Assembly: GCA_963611355.1 (NCBI GenBank)
Contig: CAVDRM010000004.1
Coordinates: 23,216 to 87,215 of the forward strand
Source: CAVDRM01 sp963611355
GTDB taxonomy: Bacteria > Bacillota > Clostridia > Christensenellales > Aristaeellaceae
Length of the DNA: 64,000 bases
Reading direction: 5' to 3'
The notes beneath the pieces are model-generated. The model ran no database searches. It was not told the DNA's origin and saw only the letters and a list, made by a program, of their open reading frames with translations. The position numbers were made by a program, and so were the translations under genes. Shown here piece by piece: positions 1 to 8,554 of this stretch (position 1 is its first letter; each line of letters begins with the position of its first letter).

Positions 1-1
1 G

Positions 2-397
2 TTCATGTACCCCATCATCGTCAGCTATAAGATGACGTTTAAGGACGTCGTGAAAAACAGCATCCTCCTTGCCATTGCGCGGCTTCCGCAGACTATCGGC
101 ATCCGTCTCATCACCGCCCTTCTGCTGGTGCTGTGCCTGTTCCTCTTCGTCTTTACGGGCGCGGGCGTGTATGCGCTGCTTGCGTTGGGCGCGTATTATA
201 TCTTCCTCGGCTTCGCCATGACGCGCTTTATCCAAGCCTCCTTCACCAATGCCGTCTTTGATAAGTACATCAATGCGCACATTGAGGGAGCGAAGGTGAA
301 CAGGGGACTTGCGCAGGACGATGACGACGAGGATGAGGACGAAGAGACCGAAAACAAAGAGGAAAACGGCGAAAAGTCTTCGCCCTCTGCGCAGTGA
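2..397 (+). CDS. DUF624/YesL-like membrane protein, C-terminal part (cut by window edge)
   Basis: The reading frame is open to the first bases of the window, so the gene begins upstream; the Met codon at 5 is probably internal. The visible 130 residues resemble the C-terminal half of DUF624 (YesL-type) membrane proteins: a basic amphipathic stretch that includes VKNSILLAIARLPQT, then one long hydrophobic region (about residues 33-75) that can form two membrane segments. The protein ends in a strongly acidic tail rich in Asp and Glu (about residues 103-122), which probably lies in the cytoplasm. YesL-type proteins often occur near carbohydrate transporters, but no transporter is visible here. 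The family call is moderate because the N-terminus is missing; the molecular role is unknown. Confidence 0.6.
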   Translation, partial: FMYPIIVSYKMTFKDVVKNSILLAIARLPQTIGIRLITALLLVLCLFLFVFTGAGVYALLALGAYYIFLGFAMTRFIQASFTNAVFDKYINAHIEGAKVNRGLAQDDDDEDEDEETENKEENGEKSSPSAQ

Positions 398-400
398 TTC

Positions 401-1150
401 ATGTATACGGATTTTGCGGCCGTTTATGACCTGCTGATGCGCGATGTATGCTATGAAAAATGGGCGGCGCATTACGCCGAGCTGCTGAAAAAATACGGCG
501 CGGATCGGAAAAAATGCGTGGAGTGTGCCTGCGGAACAGGGGCGCTGACCGTGCCGCTCGGCAAACAGGGCTTTCAAATGACGGGCGTTGACCTGAGCGG
601 CGAAATGCTGGAAAGGGCCATGAAGCGGGCGCGGGAGGCGGGGCAGACCATCCCGTTCATTCGGCAGGATATGTGCAGGTTAGCGCTTCCCTCCCGCACG
701 GACGCGGTTTTATGTACCTGCGACGGGGTGAATTATCTGACCGCGAAGCCCCGCGTATCGGCTTTTTTCCGAGCGGCCTATGCAGCGCTTCGGCCGGGCG
801 GGGTGCTGATTTTCGATGTTTCGACGCCCTATAAGCTGGGGCATACGCTCGGAAACGGCACAAGAACGTTTGCGGGCAGCGATTACGCCTATATCTGGAA
901 CACGGCGTTCAGCGGAAAAACTCGGCTGTGCCGCATGGCGCTGACGATTTTTACAAAAACGGACGACGGCCTGTACAGGCGCACCGAGGAGGAGCAGACT
1001 CAGCGTGCGCACTGCAGGGAAGAGCTGGCGGAGGCATTGACCGACGCCGGCTTTGAGCGCATCCGCTTTTTCGGCGGATATGCCATGCGCTCTGCCCGTG
1101 AGACAGACGCCCGATGGCACGTCGCCGCCGTTCGGCCAAAGGAGAGATGA
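401..1150 (+). CDS. class I SAM-dependent methyltransferase
   Basis: A 249-aa cytoplasmic protein with the Rossmann-type SAM-binding pattern: motif I ECACGTGALTVPLG (about residues 46-59), an acidic residue after the second strand in GVDLSGEMLERA, motif II around IRQDMCRL, and LRPGGVLIFDVSTP typical of the Methyltransf_25/11 group. The substrate cannot be read from the sequence. It starts three bases after the stop of the upstream membrane-protein gene, without a clear Shine-Dalgarno site, so translational coupling is likely, and it lies six bases before hslO, so the three genes probably share a transcript. The length is normal for small-molecule methyltransferases. Confidence 0.85.
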   Translation: MYTDFAAVYDLLMRDVCYEKWAAHYAELLKKYGADRKKCVECACGTGALTVPLGKQGFQMTGVDLSGEMLERAMKRAREAGQTIPFIRQDMCRLALPSRTDAVLCTCDGVNYLTAKPRVSAFFRAAYAALRPGGVLIFDVSTPYKLGHTLGNGTRTFAGSDYAYIWNTAFSGKTRLCRMALTIFTKTDDGLYRRTEEEQTQRAHCREELAEALTDAGFERIRFFGGYAMRSARETDARWHVAAVRPKER

Positions 1151-1156
1151 TTTTTA

Positions 1157-2050
1157 ATGGATGAAGCATACAAAATGCCGGCAGATGAAATGCTGCATAT
1201 GACGCTGATGGACGGGCAGGCGCGGGTGCTGCTGTGCCGCACGACCGCAATTTCTCAGTCGGCAGCCGATATTCATCAGCCCTCGGACACGGCCTGCGCC
1301 GCGCTGTCGCGGCTTATGAGCGCCGCGCTCATGCTGAGCGTGATGATGAAGGGTGACAAGGATTCCGTCACCGTCACGGTTGCCGGAAACGGTCCTATCG
1401 GAAAAATGACGGCCGTGGCGCACGGAACGCACGTCAAGGTGACGGCGGACAATCCGCAGGCCGATGTCCCCAAGCGGGCGGACGGCCACTTGGATGTGGG
1501 CGCACTGATCGGGCATCAGGGAAGGCTCACGGTCATCAAGGATTTGGGGCTGAAAGAGCCGTATATCGGGCAGGTCAATCTCGTCTCCGGTGAATTAGGG
1601 GAGGACTTTGCGCAGTATTTCACCGCCTCGGAGCAAACGCCGTCTTTGGTGGCGCTGGGCGCACGGGTGAACGGTGGGCTTCTCTTGTCCACGGGCGGGC
1701 TGCTCATTCAGGCAATGCCCGGATGCAGCGAGGAGCTGCTCAGTCAGCTGGACGTGCGCAGCATGCTCTTTGCCGACATCAGCCGCGAGCTGGCCGAAAA
1801 CGACTTGGAGGAGCTGGCCAAGGGATGGTTTGACGGGCTGGATTTGAAGGTTATTCAAAAGCAGCCGCTGGCCTATGTCTGCGACTGCTCCCGCGAAAAA
1901 ATGGCGCGGGCGCTGGTGCTGCTGGGGCGGGACGAACTGAAGGACATCATCGAGCATGACCATCACACGGCGCTGACCTGCCGCTTCTGCCGCACTTCGC
2001 AGATTTTTTCGCAAGAGGAGCTGCGCCGCCTGCTGGAGGAAGCAAAATAA
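1157..2050 (+). CDS. hslO: redox-regulated molecular chaperone Hsp33
   Basis: A 297-aa protein of the usual Hsp33 length. The C-terminal zinc-binding switch is complete: C242-x-C244 followed after about 30 residues by C275-x-x-C278. In the family these four cysteines hold zinc when reduced and form disulfides under oxidative stress, which unfolds the linker and activates holdase activity in the cytoplasm. The N-terminal part carries the typical GPIGKMTAVA and LGARVNGGLLLSTGGLLIQ stretches of the substrate-binding core. A purine-rich ribosome site (AAAGGAGAG) lies upstream of the ATG. The gene follows the methyltransferase closely and leads into a TPR-protein gene after about 100 bases. Confidence 0.96.
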   Translation: MDEAYKMPADEMLHMTLMDGQARVLLCRTTAISQSAADIHQPSDTACAALSRLMSAALMLSVMMKGDKDSVTVTVAGNGPIGKMTAVAHGTHVKVTADNPQADVPKRADGHLDVGALIGHQGRLTVIKDLGLKEPYIGQVNLVSGELGEDFAQYFTASEQTPSLVALGARVNGGLLLSTGGLLIQAMPGCSEELLSQLDVRSMLFADISRELAENDLEELAKGWFDGLDLKVIQKQPLAYVCDCSREKMARALVLLGRDELKDIIEHDHHTALTCRFCRTSQIFSQEELRRLLEEAK

Positions 2051-2148
2051 AGGCTGCGCGGTATGTGCGCGGTGCTGTCTTACGGAAAATGGATGCCGGA
2101 ATGAAAGCCTGCTTTTGACGGCTTTTATCCGAATTGACGGAGGTGCGG

Positions 2149-3483
2149 ATGAGCGATGAGCATAAGGTGGTGCCGTTTGAGCGGCCTGCCGCCTATTGGG
2201 TGTCCAAGGCGCGCAAATGCAGGGGCAGGACGCGCCTGACGGACGCTGCGCCGCTGCTTCGTCAGGCGTATCGTCAATCCGGCGAGGATGACGTCGCCAT
2301 GGAACTGGTGGGCACATACTGCGCGATGGAATGCCATTCCGCCGCGCATCGGGTGATTGCGCAGGTGCTGGAAAAAAATCCGCGCTGCGCGGAGGCGTAT
2401 TATATGCTGGGGCTGTCCGCCCTGTCGCAGCAGCAGGAGGCGCTGGCCGAGGACGCATTGGCGACCGCCCTGATGCTTGGCAGGGACAGCGCCTTTGCCG
2501 ATGACGCGCAGGACATATTGAGCAGCTACGCATGGCACGACGAGCCGCATCCGCCGCGCGGCGCACGGGCGGAAACGCTGTATGCGCAGGCGCTTCGCTA
2601 TTTGAACGCGGGCAATACGGAAAAGGCGGCGGAATATCTGCGCAAATCGCTCTGCCGGGGCTTTACGCCGCGGGCAAGCGCCCTGCTCGGCGAGATTTTT
2701 CTCCGCGTCCGCGGCTATGCCGCTGCGTCCGCCCTGCTTCTGCGTGCGCTGGCAGCTGACCGCATGAATATCCCCTATGCGCTGCTGCTGAGCGAGGCGT
2801 TTTTCGGCATGAATATGCAGGAAATGGCGCAAAAGGTGCTGTCATCTGCCGCCCCGCTTTGCCAAACCCACAAGGAGCTTGCCCTGCTCGCTGAGGTCTG
2901 CGTCAGGCTCGGCCGTCCCCAAATCGCCTCGGAGCGGTTGGAGCAGGCGCTGAGAACAGCCCCGCAGAGCAACGACCTTTTGTTCATTTTAGCCGCACTT
3001 CGCAGCGCAACGGGCGATTTCATGGGCGCCAAAAGCCTCTTGCACACCATTTTGATGCGCGACCCGGAGGACGCGGATGCCATCAGCGCCCTGAAAATGA
3101 TAAAATTTCGCCCCGTGCCATTCAACCGCATCGGCCTGGAAGAGGAGCTGGCCGCCCTGTGCGCCCGTAAGCCCGTTCGGGGCGATGCGGCGCTCAAGCG
3201 TCTTCTGCACGGGCTGACCATTTCGCTGAACGGCGATTTGTCCTATGCAACGATTGAGACGCTGGTGGGCTATGCATGGCGACGGATGAACCCGATTCAG
3301 AAAATGCATTGCGACATGAGCAGACAGCACCTCTGGCCGCGGGCATTTTATCAGTACCTTTGCGAAAAGGCGGGGCTGAAGAGGCGGCGCCCTGCACTGT
3401 ATCGGGGAAAAGGGTACGGGCGGCGCGTCCGAAGGATGCTTCGGTTTATCAAATCCAAAGAGGCATGGAGTGAAATCCGATGA
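2149..3483 (+). CDS. tetratricopeptide-repeat protein
   Basis: About 444 aa, alpha-helical throughout, with several TPR-like 34-residue units, for example around AEAYYMLGLSALSQQQEALAED, AETLYAQALRYLNAGNTEKAAEYL and NDLLFILAALRSATGDFMGA. There is no signal peptide or membrane segment, so it is probably a cytoplasmic scaffold or interaction protein; the C-terminus is very basic. The longer frame could start at a TTG at 2134, but the ATG at 2149 has a well-placed GGAGG (2139-2143) and is preferred. Its stop overlaps the next start as ATGA (3480-3483), so it is translationally coupled to the HEAT-repeat gene. No specific function can be assigned. Confidence 0.8.
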   Translation: MSDEHKVVPFERPAAYWVSKARKCRGRTRLTDAAPLLRQAYRQSGEDDVAMELVGTYCAMECHSAAHRVIAQVLEKNPRCAEAYYMLGLSALSQQQEALAEDALATALMLGRDSAFADDAQDILSSYAWHDEPHPPRGARAETLYAQALRYLNAGNTEKAAEYLRKSLCRGFTPRASALLGEIFLRVRGYAAASALLLRALAADRMNIPYALLLSEAFFGMNMQEMAQKVLSSAAPLCQTHKELALLAEVCVRLGRPQIASERLEQALRTAPQSNDLLFILAALRSATGDFMGAKSLLHTILMRDPEDADAISALKMIKFRPVPFNRIGLEEELAALCARKPVRGDAALKRLLHGLTISLNGDLSYATIETLVGYAWRRMNPIQKMHCDMSRQHLWPRAFYQYLCEKAGLKRRRPALYRGKGYGRRVRRMLRFIKSKEAWSEIR

Positions 3484-4385
3484 AGTGCATTGATTTTGAC
3501 AAGAAATTTCAGTATTATGTCACCGAATGGGTGAAAAAGCACGCGAAGGAATTTAAGAATTATGACGAGATGGAAGACCGTATGCCGGAGGTCTACGAGG
3601 AGTTTTTGGATCTTCCGGCGGACTGGCTGGCGGGCGTAAAGCCCGGCGAATACTTTGAGCGCTTTGACAATGCCAAGCAATTGGTCGATTGGATGGAGGA
3701 CTACGAGAAGCAGCGCGTGCCTGTTCCGGATATGCTGCTGAACCGCATCAGCGCGCTTGGCAAGGCGTCCGAAGCGCCGCTGATGAATCTCCTTAGCAAG
3801 GAGCGCACGCCGCACGCGGTCAGGATGAGCGCGGTCACGCTGTTGCGCGAAATCGAGAGCGAAGCGCCGATTGACCTGTATTTGCATTGGATAAGCGGCT
3901 GGCAGGGCGAGGACGAGCTGTGTGAAAACGCGCTGGAAAGCCTCCAGTCCCTGGGCGCTTCGGCGGCTGACCAAATGAGGGCGGCTCTGCCGAAAAGCAC
4001 CCGTGAGGGGCAGATAAGCCTTTTGACCGTCCTGTGCGACCATCAGAAGGATGAGGAGCTGACCGACCTTGCGCTTTCCCTGCTGGAGACGGAGGAAAGC
4101 GCACACGCCGTTTTGTCCGACGTGCTGGCACGGCTCGGCAATGACAAGGCGCTGCCGGCGCTGGTTCGCTTGGCCGGCAGCGAGGAAACACCCTATCTGG
4201 ATTATATTGAGCTGCGCAATGCCATCGAAGCGCTGGGCGGCGAAGCGCCGGAGCGGGAATTTGACGCGGACGACCCGGATTATCAGGCGATGCGCAGCAT
4301 TGAGGAGCATATGCTGCATCACGGGCATGAGCATGAGGAAGACGCCTGCGGGCATGACGGCTGTATCTGCCGCCATCACCATTGA
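3480..4385 (+). CDS. HEAT-repeat-like protein with His-rich C-terminus
   Basis: A 301-aa acidic, helical protein. The middle shows HEAT-like repeats with regularly spaced hydrophobic residues (for example RISALGKASEAPLMNLL, then ALESLQSLGASAADQMR, then VLARLGNDKALPALVRLAG). The C-terminus changes character completely: about the last 25 residues are dense in His, Cys, Asp and Glu (HHGHEHEEDACGHDG and the end RHHH), which looks like a metal-binding or metal-storage tail. No signal peptide is visible. It is coupled by ATGA overlap to the TPR gene before it and lies 11 bases before the zinc-ribbon gene. Function is unknown; a role in metal handling or as an adaptor is only inferred from the tail. 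Confidence 0.75.
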   Translation: MKCIDFDKKFQYYVTEWVKKHAKEFKNYDEMEDRMPEVYEEFLDLPADWLAGVKPGEYFERFDNAKQLVDWMEDYEKQRVPVPDMLLNRISALGKASEAPLMNLLSKERTPHAVRMSAVTLLREIESEAPIDLYLHWISGWQGEDELCENALESLQSLGASAADQMRAALPKSTREGQISLLTVLCDHQKDEELTDLALSLLETEESAHAVLSDVLARLGNDKALPALVRLAGSEETPYLDYIELRNAIEALGGEAPEREFDADDPDYQAMRSIEEHMLHHGHEHEEDACGHDGCICRHHH

Positions 4386-4396
4386 GGAAATAGGCT

Positions 4397-6181
4397 ATGG
4401 TATGTGAACATTGCGGCACGGTTGCGCGAAGCGGCGAAACCGTCTGCTCTCAGTGCGGGGCGATGCTCCCCGTGCGCGAAATGGGCAAGGGTGCGGCGGC
4501 CATTCGTCAGGGGCGCGATACTTCGTCGCAAAAAAAATCCCCTGTCGGCAGCAGTGTGCCGGATACGCGCACACGGTCCGCCTATGTATTGGATGAAAAC
4601 GCCGGTACCAGACGGCGGGCAGCGGGCGCAGCCGCCGATACGCCGGCCGCTAAGGGCAGGAAAACGCATAAAATCCACCGCTTCATGGTGAACTGGGCGA
4701 TGATTGGCGCGGTCTCGTCGGTGTTTCTTGTGTTCCTTGTGGTGGGCGGCTATCTTTTTTTGCAGCTCACCGCTCAGGGACAGCTTGTGCTGGCGCGTCT
4801 GGGCTATGAGGCGGATACGACCGCCATGTGGACGCTCGGCGGGGAATATCTGGATCAGGGGTACATTGAACGGGCCATCGCCACCGAGGAGGCAGCTTAC
4901 GCAAAAGACCCTGACCGAGAGGATATTTACGTTCGCCTGCAGCAGCTCTGCGAGGCGTATGAAGCGGGTGCAAGGCCGGAGGATGCGGAGCGCATCTATA
5001 CCCTCATGTATCAGGAAATCGACCCGGCCAATCCCGTTGCCTATCGCAATATCGTCCGTCTGATGCTCGACCAGTCGCGCCGGACGGAGGCGGCTAACCT
5101 GCTGTCCGTTGCGTATGCGAACACGGGCGAGGTGTCTTTTAAGACCCAGCGGGAGGAAATGCTTCCGGCCGTCCCCACGGCAACACTGGAGGGCGGTAAG
5201 CACATGCTGCCGCAGGACTGTACGCTGATATCCGCCGAGGGCTATGATATTTATTATATCATCGGTGAGGAGGGCACGCTGCCGGAGGACGGCCAGCTCT
5301 TTGAAGAGCCGCTTCATTTGGAGGAGGGCGGCTGGACTGTCCGCGCCGTTGCCGTTTCCAGCGATTTGGTGAGCGATGAATTAAGCGTGAAATATGTCAT
5401 CTCCCTGCCGACCCCCGATGCGCCCTACCCATCCTTGGCACCCGGAACATACCAGCAGCGGCAGCGGATGCGCCTGAAAAATATCGGCGATGATCCGAAT
5501 GTCACCTTCTATTACACCATCGACTCCACTTCGCCAACCGTCAATTCACCCATTTACAACGCGGATGAAGGCATCCTGCTTCCGGGCGGCACGGTGACGG
5601 TGCGCGCCGTGGCGGTCAATCAATACGGCAAGGTCTCCAACGAAATGAGCGTGCAGCTCGTCATTAAGAATGTCAAGTACGCCAAGTATTACCGTTCAGG
5701 GGATACCTTTGATGCCTTTGCGTTGATGAAAACGACCTACGACCAGTTCGTCAAAAAATACGGCACGGCCAAGGAGGAGCAGGAGATTGTCGACCCCCTG
5801 GTGCGCAGCCAGTGCGTGCGGCTCGTGTACAGCTGGGGCGAGGCGAGATTCTATTATACAGAGACCGGTGCGCTGCTGTATTATATCGATACGACGAACG
5901 CCAACATGACCGCCCCGCGCTCGACAAAAATCGGCATGACCGAGACGTCCATCACGCAGAAATACCGCGATATGGGACAGGCGAAGAATCAGGACGGCAG
6001 CCGCAGCCTGTATTACGATTCCGGCGACCAGTGCTACGGCAAGATAGAAATCGTGGACGATACCCATCAGACCATCAGCTATTCGTATGTGGACACCGAA
6101 AACGATGCGACGGTGACACTGCAATACCACATGGAGAACGGTCAGTGCGTCCGGCTGACGAATAAGTTTGTTATCAACTGA
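4397..6181 (+). CDS. zinc-ribbon, single-pass membrane protein with TPR and chitobiase-C-like domains
   Basis: A 594-aa multidomain protein. It begins with a zinc ribbon (CEHCGT at residues 3-8 and CSQCGA at about 17-22), followed by a low-complexity basic linker and one membrane segment at about residues 102-126 (MIGAVSSVFLVFLVVGGYLF). The outer part has TPR-like helices (GGEYLDQGYIERAIATEEAA), then two beta-sandwich repeats like the chitobiase/beta-hexosaminidase C-terminal domain, recognisable by the pattern VTFYYTIDSTSPTVNSPIYN and VTVRAVAVNQYGKVSNE. The last 180 residues are an uncharacterised beta-rich region. The topology is zinc ribbon inside, repeats outside. It is the last gene of the TPR/HEAT run and is followed by a clear terminator. 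This architecture is common in Clostridia, but its role is unknown. Confidence 0.8.
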   Translation: MVCEHCGTVARSGETVCSQCGAMLPVREMGKGAAAIRQGRDTSSQKKSPVGSSVPDTRTRSAYVLDENAGTRRRAAGAAADTPAAKGRKTHKIHRFMVNWAMIGAVSSVFLVFLVVGGYLFLQLTAQGQLVLARLGYEADTTAMWTLGGEYLDQGYIERAIATEEAAYAKDPDREDIYVRLQQLCEAYEAGARPEDAERIYTLMYQEIDPANPVAYRNIVRLMLDQSRRTEAANLLSVAYANTGEVSFKTQREEMLPAVPTATLEGGKHMLPQDCTLISAEGYDIYYIIGEEGTLPEDGQLFEEPLHLEEGGWTVRAVAVSSDLVSDELSVKYVISLPTPDAPYPSLAPGTYQQRQRMRLKNIGDDPNVTFYYTIDSTSPTVNSPIYNADEGILLPGGTVTVRAVAVNQYGKVSNEMSVQLVIKNVKYAKYYRSGDTFDAFALMKTTYDQFVKKYGTAKEEQEIVDPLVRSQCVRLVYSWGEARFYYTETGALLYYIDTTNANMTAPRSTKIGMTETSITQKYRDMGQAKNQDGSRSLYYDSGDQCYGKIEIVDDTHQTISYSYVDTENDATVTLQYHMENGQCVRLTNKFVIN

Positions 6182-6200
6182 TGAAATTTTCTTGATAAAA

Positions 6201-6239
6201 AGGCTTGCCGCATGTGTGGAACAGACGGCAAGTCTTTTT
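6201..6239 (+). terminator. rho-independent terminator after the zinc-ribbon gene
   Basis: Ten-base arms AGGCTTGCCG (6201-6210) and CGGCAAGTCT (6226-6235), with one G-U pair, are followed by a T run (6235-6239). It lies 20 bases after the stop at 6181. Confidence 0.85.
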
Positions 6240-6399
6240 CATATGTGATATATTTTAATACTTTAAACCACAGCCCCTGCGGGCGACTTTTCCGCTCCAG
6301 CTTTGCTTTTTCAGCTTAGAGCAGCAATGCCGTGCATTCTTCGCTCAGCTTTACTGAAAGCGAAAATTCATCCCGAATTTCAGCTATGCTTTCGATGCC

Positions 6400-8127
6400 T
6401 TAATACATGAGGGAACTCATTTCGACCCAAACTCTGCATTTTGGTGTTTGATACGCAAGCTCCACCTGTGCCCAATCGCCTTCTGTCGCAATCAGCATGT
6501 TTTCACCGCAGTTAACGGGCGTGATATTCAACGATGAATAACTATCACCGGGACCGGTTCTCAGATTAGCGCTATCATAGAAATCTGCGGACATGCCGCT
6601 TGTCCATTGCTCAGAATCCATTTCCTGCGTGAGTTTATTGATATTCACATTGAGCTTGCTTGCCTGCGCATAGCCTCGACAATGTGTACCGCCGTCCCAG
6701 CCTTCAATCATGCACCAAGCCGTGCCGTAGGCATCATAGGCGAGGGAAATGGCACGCACGGACGAACCGGATGAAAAGTATTTGCCGATATAAACATAAT
6801 CAGTTCCGGGGCCGGTATATAGTGAAAGGACAGCATTGGTTGTTGTGGAAACGCCGGAGGTGGAAATTGATTTTTCCCAGCCGCGGCTCAGCTCGGTCTT
6901 TTTTACGGAAGCCGCATTTTCATTCGTGGATGAAGAGGAAGAAGAGGGAGAAGAGGAGTTATAGTTATAGGTCGGTTGAGAAACAATGACTGAGGACGAA
7001 GAGTAACTCGAAGCAGAGGAGATTTGGCTGGATGACAGGTTAGCCTTGCTCAAATCAACCCAGATACAGGGACGCAGACCTGAGCGTTCAGCGCTTACGT
7101 TAACACCGTTTGACATGTCGCCAAACCAGTCAACGCAGGGCGTGTCGGTGTTATGCGTATGCGGCTGACGCAGCAGCCAGTTGCTATTACTGACCCTGTA
7201 TATTTTTTTGTTGGTCTCCATATTGATATCATACTTGTCGGTTGAAACACCTCCAATATAGACAGCGTAAGGGGTTGCCATTGCAATGCGGTCATATCTA
7301 CCGGGAAAATACTTCAGTGCTTCAACTACATTTAGAATGAACACATAGTCATAGGTATCGTTGCCGCTTCCGATTACGGGTTTTTTCTCCGGATGAAGCG
7401 GATTATCCTGCGCCGGAACCCATGAAAGCACGATGGCATGCTGTTCCTCTTGGGTAAATGCAATATTTAAAAAGTCGTTATTCAGCCAACTGCGAAGCTG
7501 ACAATATTCCCATGTGATAGCAACCTGCTTGGGATGATAAACATGATGATCCAGTACCTTGGATGAAATCAGCAGTGCCTTGCCGTCCTGAACATCCAGC
7601 ACACGCCATTCGATGGGTTCAATCACATAATGGGTGTCAATCCAATTCTGTTTATAGCGGCCGAATTTAACCGTATCGCCGACGCTAACGGATTGCTGCT
7701 GTATATCGACCCAGCAGCTGTTATTGACACTGACAGCACTATTGTCGGTGTTGAAATATATTTCAAAGCTTGAAGAGCTTGTTGTGGAGAAGGTCAGTGT
7801 ACACAGCGCACCGCTGGAAAGACCGTTTTTTGAAAAAATAGCAATTTTTCCATTTTCCACGCCATAGATATATCCGCTCGCGACGGAAACAGATTCCAAT
7901 GTAAGACGGCTATTCTGCGATGTGAAATAGCTAAGCTCAACATAGGAAACATTCTCGCCGCTCGATTTTGAAATAGTGATGGGGACTTCAAACGAAGTAC
8001 CTGAATAAGCACTGACCCAGCTTTGCGGCTGAATCGAAGCTGCCGATGCATACCGCACAGGAATGAACAGGAGGATAGACAGAACGAGTGCAAGGCCGAG
8101 AATCGTAATCTTTTTCATGGTTGACAT
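6400..8127 (-). CDS. secreted DUF6273 protein with N-terminal cohesin-like and C-terminal SH3-like domains
   Basis: A 575-aa exported protein. Residues 1-30 form a signal peptide (ITILGLALVLSILLFIPVRY, then AASA). Residues about 31-145 form a beta-sandwich resembling cohesin-type domains (VPITISKSSGENVSYVELSY). Residues about 150-360 match the DUF6273 pattern: GDTVKFGRYKQN, IEWRVLDVQDGKALLISS, LRSWLNNDFLNIAFT and GLRPCIWVDL. A Ser-rich linker (about 365-405) leads to two SH3b-like modules with LYTGPGTDYVYIGKY and NLRTGPGDSYSSLN. SH3b and cohesin-like modules suggest a cell-surface or wall-associated role, but no enzyme activity is evident. Local A+T content is higher than in the flanking genes. 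A candidate promoter lies at 8162-8190. Past the stop the same frame stays open for 26 more codons (see findings). Confidence 0.82.
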   Translation of the reverse strand: MSTMKKITILGLALVLSILLFIPVRYASAASIQPQSWVSAYSGTSFEVPITISKSSGENVSYVELSYFTSQNSRLTLESVSVASGYIYGVENGKIAIFSKNGLSSGALCTLTFSTTSSSSFEIYFNTDNSAVSVNNSCWVDIQQQSVSVGDTVKFGRYKQNWIDTHYVIEPIEWRVLDVQDGKALLISSKVLDHHVYHPKQVAITWEYCQLRSWLNNDFLNIAFTQEEQHAIVLSWVPAQDNPLHPEKKPVIGSGNDTYDYVFILNVVEALKYFPGRYDRIAMATPYAVYIGGVSTDKYDINMETNKKIYRVSNSNWLLRQPHTHNTDTPCVDWFGDMSNGVNVSAERSGLRPCIWVDLSKANLSSSQISSASSYSSSSVIVSQPTYNYNSSSPSSSSSSTNENAASVKKTELSRGWEKSISTSGVSTTTNAVLSLYTGPGTDYVYIGKYFSSGSSVRAISLAYDAYGTAWCMIEGWDGGTHCRGYAQASKLNVNINKLTQEMDSEQWTSGMSADFYDSANLRTGPGDSYSSLNITPVNCGENMLIATEGDWAQVELAYQTPKCRVWVEMSSLMY

Positions 8128-8161
8128 CCATTCTCTCCAAGGTAGGAGTTTATTTTAATTA

Positions 8162-8190
8162 AGTATAACAAATAATTCAATAATAGGCAA
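8162..8190 (-). promoter_or_regulatory. sigma-A-type promoter for the DUF6273 gene
   Basis: On the - strand TTGCCT (8190-8185), a 17-base spacer and TATACT (8167-8162) precede the DUF6273 start at 8127. Confidence 0.65.
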
Positions 8191-8219
8191 TAGTTTTGTC
8201 CAACTAATACAGGAGTATT

Positions 8220-8434
8220 TTATAAAATTATATTAAGAATGAGCAAAATGACAAATCAGACTGTCGAAAAAGTCCGCAGCCTTGCCATGCAGGATGAAGT
8301 GCTTCATCCTGCATAGAGCGTGTCAAAAACGTAGTTTTTTGACACGCAGAAATATTATTCGTTCCATTCATGCGCTTTTTGCGCTCACAAAGTTAAAACA
8401 TATCATTGCATACTTTTGATTCAATGATGCAGTC
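8220..8434. repeat. intergenic region with two adjacent strong hairpins
   Basis: No gene is evident between 8128 and the murG promoter. The region holds a perfect 13-base inverted repeat with a 2-base loop (ATGCAGGATGAAG at 8287-8299 and CTTCATCCTGCAT at 8302-8314). Immediately after it comes CGTGTCAAAAA (8319-8329) facing TTTTTGACACG (8336-8346). The second hairpin has a U-rich arm and could stop transcription. The pair resembles a small dispersed repeat or MITE-like element more than an ordinary terminator because no gene on the + strand ends here. Confidence 0.6.
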
Positions 8435-8437
8435 ATG

Positions 8438-8467
8438 TTGAATCGTACGGGGAAATTGTGCTATAAT
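8438..8467 (+). promoter_or_regulatory. extended -10 promoter of murG
   Basis: TTGAAT (8438-8443), 18 bases, then TGC followed by TATAAT (8462-8467). Transcription should begin near 8474, downstream of the ATG at 8435, which supports the TTG start of murG at 8555. Confidence 0.8.
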
Positions 8468-8554
8468 GGAAACGCTGCAAGACCGCTCAGCAGTTTTCAG
8501 CATCGGCGGATAACGAAACCGACTGGAAAAAAACTTTATGAGGAAGGATTTATT

